Below, one piece after another: positions 14,276 through 17,294 of a stretch of 17,294 bases of DNA. The notes under the pieces were generated by a model. It was given only the letters and a program-made list of their open reading frames with translations, did no database searches and was not told the DNA's origin. Origin of the DNA: Candidatus Aciduliprofundum sp. (GTDB lineage Archaea; Thermoplasmatota; Thermoplasmata; Thermoplasmatales; Aciduliprofundaceae). How positions within the stretch are numbered: the first letter of the stretch is position 1; each line of letters begins with the position of its first letter. The stretch covers positions 1 through 17,294 of the forward strand of contig WAKY01000088.1 in NCBI GenBank assembly GCA_015523135.1. Direction: 5' to 3'. A program made the position numbers and the translations under genes.

Positions 14276-14995
14276 AATTTTTTCTGCTATTTTTTTTATA
14301 TCCCTTCCAAAATTCGTTGTAAGGATATCTTTTGCCCTCCCTATACTTCTATCAATATTCGGGTCAAATTTCACTTCACCCAGATACTCTACATTTTTTT
14401 CAGCTGCAATTTTTTTGATGGTACTTAGATCCCTAACCATATTTTCGATGATTCCCAATATTTTCATTTTCTGCTCAATGAGCAAAGAGAGAAGTTTTTG
14501 GACAACATTTATTGTGAGGGGTGAAGGAGTGGCCACCACAACAAACTCTCCTCTTTTCAAAAATCTGAGGATATCTAAAAGCTGATCCCCCATCCCTGGA
14601 GGCATATCAATTATGAGAAAATCCAAGGTATTCCATCTCGTGATGGCCATAAGTTCTATTAGAGCATCGCTTATCTCTATACCTCGAAGGGGAGTGGCTT
14701 TATCTTCGGAATAAAAGACTATGCTCATAAATTTAAATCCCTCCACCTCTGGAGGAATTACACCCTTCTCCTCTTCAGGAAGTTTGGAAATATCGGCATT
14801 CAAAATTATATGGGCACTAGCGCCATGAAAATCGAGATCCAATAATCCAACTTTGTATCCCATGTCCTTTAGAATTAAAGATAAGGTGGCTGATACCAAG
14901 GACTTTCCAACTCCACCCTTTCCGCTTACAACGGGTATTATCCTTTTGACATCTTTTGTTCTCTCTTCTATAGCCTTTACTCTTGGGTCTATCAT
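14255..14995 (-). CDS. hypB: Mrp/MinD-type HypB nickel-maturation ATPase
   Basis: A 246-residue P-loop ATPase of the Mrp/MinD (SIMIBI) class. The deviant Walker A GKGGVGKS is at 25-32, DLDFHGAS at 53-60 and the switch II-like IDMPPGMGD at 129-137. In Thermococcus kodakarensis a Mrp/MinD-family ATPase works as HypB, binding HypA and aiding nickel insertion into [NiFe]-hydrogenase; it is unrelated to the bacterial GTPase HypB. Gene order here (hypF, hypE, hypA, this gene, four bases apart) supports the same role. It has no cysteine at all, so it lacks the CxxC that Nbp35/ApbC iron-sulfur carriers use after the ENM motif (184-186). GGAGGATTGAT precedes the ATG. A general Mrp function is the alternative but is unlikely. 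Confidence 0.83.
   Translation of the reverse strand: MIDPRVKAIEERTKDVKRIIPVVSGKGGVGKSLVSATLSLILKDMGYKVGLLDLDFHGASAHIILNADISKLPEEEKGVIPPEVEGFKFMSIVFYSEDKATPLRGIEISDALIELMAITRWNTLDFLIIDMPPGMGDQLLDILRFLKRGEFVVVATPSPLTINVVQKLLSLLIEQKMKILGIIENMVRDLSTIKKIAAEKNVEYLGEVKFDPNIDRSIGRAKDILTTNFGRDIKKIAEKISRSGDY
14278..14297 (+). terminator. T-run terminator of the mbh operon, inside the 3' end of hypB
   Basis: T6 at 14278-14283 and T8 at 14290-14297 start three bases after the mbhN stop. U-runs like these are enough to terminate archaeal transcription. They fall within coding sequence of the convergent hypB, where they specify Lys codons. Confidence 0.5.
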
Positions 14996-14999
14996 ATTA

Positions 15000-15407
15000 T
15001 CAATCCTCCACGACTATCTCAGAGATGTATACGCCTCTACCCTTCACAACTTCAAAATCCCTACTACCACATTTGGGACAGGATATGAAAGTATGCACAA
15101 CATCGGGAACGAAATGTATATCTTCTCTCATCTCTCCATTCAATTTATTTTCAACATCTTTCAATTTCCAAGTATAGCCGCAGTTTCTGCATTTAAATAT
15201 TGCCTCCTCTTCTTTAAAGGAGAATTCTGCGTTTTGAGCGATAGTTCCTTTTTTCATTTCATTTAAGGCAAATTCTACGATTTCCAGTTCAACATCCTGC
15301 AGTTCTCCAAGCACTATTGTAACCTTCTTCACACTCTTTGCGTTATGCTTTTCTGCAAATTCTAAGACGGTTTTTAATATTCCATCAGCTAGAGCCCATT
15401 CATGCAT
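15000..15407 (-). CDS. hypA: Hydrogenase nickel-insertion protein HypA
   Basis: HypA delivers nickel to the hydrogenase large subunit. The 135-residue protein starts MHEW, whose amino terminus and His2 bind nickel. The zinc domain has Cys73 and Cys76 (CRNC) and Cys110 and Cys113 (CPKC). The two pairs are separated by 33 residues including His98; bacterial HypA has a much shorter gap, and the long insert is the archaeal form seen in Thermococcales, where it takes part in zinc binding and in contact with HypB. GAGGTGA precedes the ATG. It is nine bases after hypE and four before hypB, so it is co-transcribed with both. Confidence 0.92.
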   Translation of the reverse strand: MHEWALADGILKTVLEFAEKHNAKSVKKVTIVLGELQDVELEIVEFALNEMKKGTIAQNAEFSFKEEEAIFKCRNCGYTWKLKDVENKLNGEMREDIHFVPDVVHTFISCPKCGSRDFEVVKGRGVYISEIVVED

Positions 15408-15416
15408 TTTCTCACC

Positions 15417-16436
15417 TCAACAAACTCTAGGTACAGGATCACCTATAGGCCTTTCCATAAATCTTCTTCCACCAATTTTTGTTCTTATTATAACTTTTCC
15501 TGGATATTCTTTAATAACTCTCCCAACAATTGCGGCTTCTCTCCCATTTTTATTTCTTTTCATTGCCTCTAAAGCTTCCTCTTGATATCCATCGGCCACA
15601 ATCATCACAACCTTGCCTTCATTGGCCATAATAAAGGGTGAGATACCAATCATCTCGCTAGCTGCTTTTACGGGTGGCTTTATAGGCACAGAGCCTTCGT
15701 CAATCTCTATACCTACATTTGCCTTCGAAGCCATTTCATTTAGAGCTTCACTTAAGCCCCCTCTTGTGGGGTCCTTCATGGCATGAATGTTTTCCCACCC
15801 AATGGCTTTTGCTACATCTTCAACAATGTTCCATATGGGAGAGACATCGCTTACCAAGGAAGTTTCAAATTCTATACCTTCCCGTTTGCTCATTATTGCA
15901 AATCCATGCTCACCAATCCCTCCATTTATTAGGACAAAATCACCAACTCTTGCCCCAGAGTCTCTAACAATTTTCTCTGCCCCTCCAATACCCGCGGAAA
16001 TTACAAAAATTCCTATTTTATCCTCCACCACCTTCGTATCTCCTGTTATTATCGGAACAGGTACCTCTCTGGCAGTTTTATCTATGGAATTCATAATCTT
16101 TTTCAGATTATTCATTGAGAAACCATCCTCTATAATGAGAGAGATTGCTAGGGCAAGGGGCTTTGCACCCATAACTGCAAGGTCATTAACAGTACCACTA
16201 ACTGCAAGTCTTCCGATATCTCCACCTGGGAAAAATATGGGCTTTACAGTATGTCCGTCAATGGTGAATATCATTTCTTCTCCATCAACATTTATGCTCG
16301 CTCCATCATCCAAAGCATCAAGTGAAACCTTTCCCGCGCTCTTAAGAGCTATGTTGTCTAGAATGATCTCTTTTATTAGTTTCTCCATGGCCTCTCCACC
16401 TGCGCCATCAACCATTCTTATCCTATTCAATTTCAT
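15417..16436 (-). CDS. hypE: Hydrogenase maturation protein HypE
   Basis: HypE dehydrates the thiocarbamate that HypF places on its C-terminal cysteine, giving the cyanide ligands of the NiFe site. The 339-residue protein belongs to the PurM/ThiL/SelD ATP-binding family. It has DGAGG at 10-14, an FTIDGHTVKPIFFPGGDIG segment from 56 with SGTVNDLAVMGAKPLAL after it, and MKDPTRGGLSEALNEMA further on. It ends GDPVPRVC, so the essential terminal Cys339 is present. GGAGGGATG overlaps the start region; the gene's first 14 bases overlap hypF. Confidence 0.95.
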   Translation of the reverse strand: MKLNRIRMVDGAGGEAMEKLIKEIILDNIALKSAGKVSLDALDDGASINVDGEEMIFTIDGHTVKPIFFPGGDIGRLAVSGTVNDLAVMGAKPLALAISLIIEDGFSMNNLKKIMNSIDKTAREVPVPIITGDTKVVEDKIGIFVISAGIGGAEKIVRDSGARVGDFVLINGGIGEHGFAIMSKREGIEFETSLVSDVSPIWNIVEDVAKAIGWENIHAMKDPTRGGLSEALNEMASKANVGIEIDEGSVPIKPPVKAASEMIGISPFIMANEGKVVMIVADGYQEEALEAMKRNKNGREAAIVGRVIKEYPGKVIIRTKIGGRRFMERPIGDPVPRVC

Positions 16437-17294
16437 CCCTCCTTACATATCTATTTAAATACAGCCCTCCCAAATATGCCTGTCCTACGCTAATTCCATT
16501 ATCTCCACGGGGGACTTCAGAGGTGGATATAAAATCATATCCTTCTTCCTCTATGATTTTTCTCATTTTGCTCATAATTATTTGATTATAAGCCACACCC
16601 CCACTGGCACCTATTTTCTTTATTCCTCGTTCTTCAGCGTAATATATTGCGGCATTTGCCAAAGCCTTAGCTAGGGATGTATGAACACTATAGGCAATGT
16701 TCTTTTTTCTATCTTTCCTATTAATAATTTGAGGAAATAATTGATAAGCTTCTATTCCATTATCCCAGGGTATTTTAAACTTAAGATCTTGGCCATCCAT
16801 AGCTATACTCTCCAGTTTCATCGCTGGCTCACCCTCGTAGGTTCTTTCGTAGGATACATTGAGCAGCACAGATATGGCATCTAAAAACCTTCCCGTGGAA
16901 GAGGTATATGCAACATTTATTTTCTTCTGCAGTTGTGTAAGAATTAAAGAGAGTTCTCGTTCTCCATATTTTAATGTTTTCACAGCCTCGGGGCAATGTT
17001 TTCTTATAATCTTTTCAATTTCATCTATTCCATAAACTCTTGAAAGAAGACCGATTAATGAGCGGATTGGATAATAAGCGGCCAAATCTCCACCAGGCAA
17101 GGGATAATAACTTATGTGCTCTAATCTCTTAATTCCTGAATGTGAAATCTCTATTATTTCCCCTCCCCATGTTTTTCCATCCAACCCGTATCCAATGGCA
17201 TCAATGGCTATGCCTATGATCTCATCAATATTTGCCTCAGCCATTATAGATGCAATATGGGCAAAATGATGTTGAACCTTCAATACTTCCACAC
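16423..17294 (-). CDS. hypF: Carbamoyltransferase HypF, partial (N-terminus off the right edge)
   Basis: HypF uses carbamoyl phosphate and ATP to carbamoylate the C-terminal cysteine of HypE. The 290 codons present correspond to the C-terminal Kae1-like carbamoyltransferase part of a protein normally about 750 residues long. Visible motifs are VQHHFAHIASIMAE near the window edge (metal-binding histidines), AIDAIGYGLDGKTWGGE, SSTGRFLDAIS, YEGEPAMKLE, ASGGVAYNQ and VPRGDNGISVGQAYLGG. The frame stays open to the window end; the GTG near 17292 is an internal Val codon. The acylphosphatase, zinc-finger and YrdC-like domains should lie beyond 17294. It overlaps hypE by 14 bases and heads this stretch of the hyp operon. 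Confidence 0.94.
   Translation of the reverse strand, partial: VEVLKVQHHFAHIASIMAEANIDEIIGIAIDAIGYGLDGKTWGGEIIEISHSGIKRLEHISYYPLPGGDLAAYYPIRSLIGLLSRVYGIDEIEKIIRKHCPEAVKTLKYGERELSLILTQLQKKINVAYTSSTGRFLDAISVLLNVSYERTYEGEPAMKLESIAMDGQDLKFKIPWDNGIEAYQLFPQIINRKDRKKNIAYSVHTSLAKALANAAIYYAEERGIKKIGASGGVAYNQIIMSKMRKIIEEEGYDFISTSEVPRGDNGISVGQAYLGGLYLNRYVRRDEIE

Noticed and set aside
15787..16458. 223-codon open frame on the plus strand opposite hypE
   Set aside because: It lies wholly antisense to a clear HypE with all motifs, its translation is Pro/Ser-rich without family likeness, and no ribosome-binding site or promoter supports it.
1..17294. CRISPR array, tRNA, rRNA or insertion sequence
   Set aside because: I saw no spaced direct repeats, cloverleaf-like segments, rRNA signatures or transposase motifs in the short gaps between genes.

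Overview
The window is archaeal, AT-rich and almost entirely coding, with no intergenic stretch over 300 bases. Markers of an archaeon are an archaeal XerA-type recombinase, a geranylgeranyl reductase for ether lipids, an archaeal RqcH, a CheF-like protein, preQ0 genes that would feed archaeosine, TATA-box promoters, and a Thermococcus-style Mbh hydrogenase with an Mrp/MinD-type HypB. Heavy use of AGA/AGG and ATA codons and the gene set suggest a thermophilic, anaerobic euryarchaeon. An Aciduliprofundum/DHVE2-like member of the Thermoplasmatota is my best guess, but this is inference; Thermococcales cannot be excluded from the sequence alone.

Layout. Bases 1-1003 (minus): queC (cut by the left edge) and queD, overlapping by ATGA. 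1036-1623 (minus): a short CheF-like protein. 1703-2557 (plus): xerA, with a leaderless-looking promoter and a perfect 16-bp palindrome next to its start. 2520-3650 (minus): geranylgeranyl reductase, overlapping xerA tail to tail by 38 bases. 3723-5504 (plus): rqcH. 5575-6078 (plus): an Lrp/AsnC regulator. 6219-14275 (plus): a complete 14-gene membrane-bound [NiFe]-hydrogenase operon, mbhA to mbhN. 14255-17294 (minus): hydrogenase maturation genes in transcription order hypF (cut by the right edge), hypE, hypA, hypB, running convergent to mbh.

How it fits together. MbhA-H form the Mrp-like cation/proton antiporter module. MbhI is the linker and MbhJ-N the hydrogenase module: MbhN takes electrons from ferredoxin, MbhJ passes them on, and MbhL reduces protons at its NiFe site. 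MbhM and MbhH couple this to ion transport. HypF and HypE make the cyanide ligands and HypA with HypB deliver nickel. HypC, HypD and the large-subunit protease are not in the window. Both CxxC motifs in MbhL mark the complex as a hydrogenase and not the related sulfane reductase (Mbs/Mbx). The Lrp-type gene and a 13-bp palindrome of Lrp-site geometry upstream of mbhA suggest a possible local control circuit.

I do not see a wholly new system. The points most worth a second look are the cysteine-free Mrp-type HypB, the two promoter palindromes, the orphan short CheF-like gene, and the HycE-like C-terminal extension of MbhL. Within mbh and hyp, genes are tightly coupled with strong Shine-Dalgarno sequences, while several first or single genes look leaderless.
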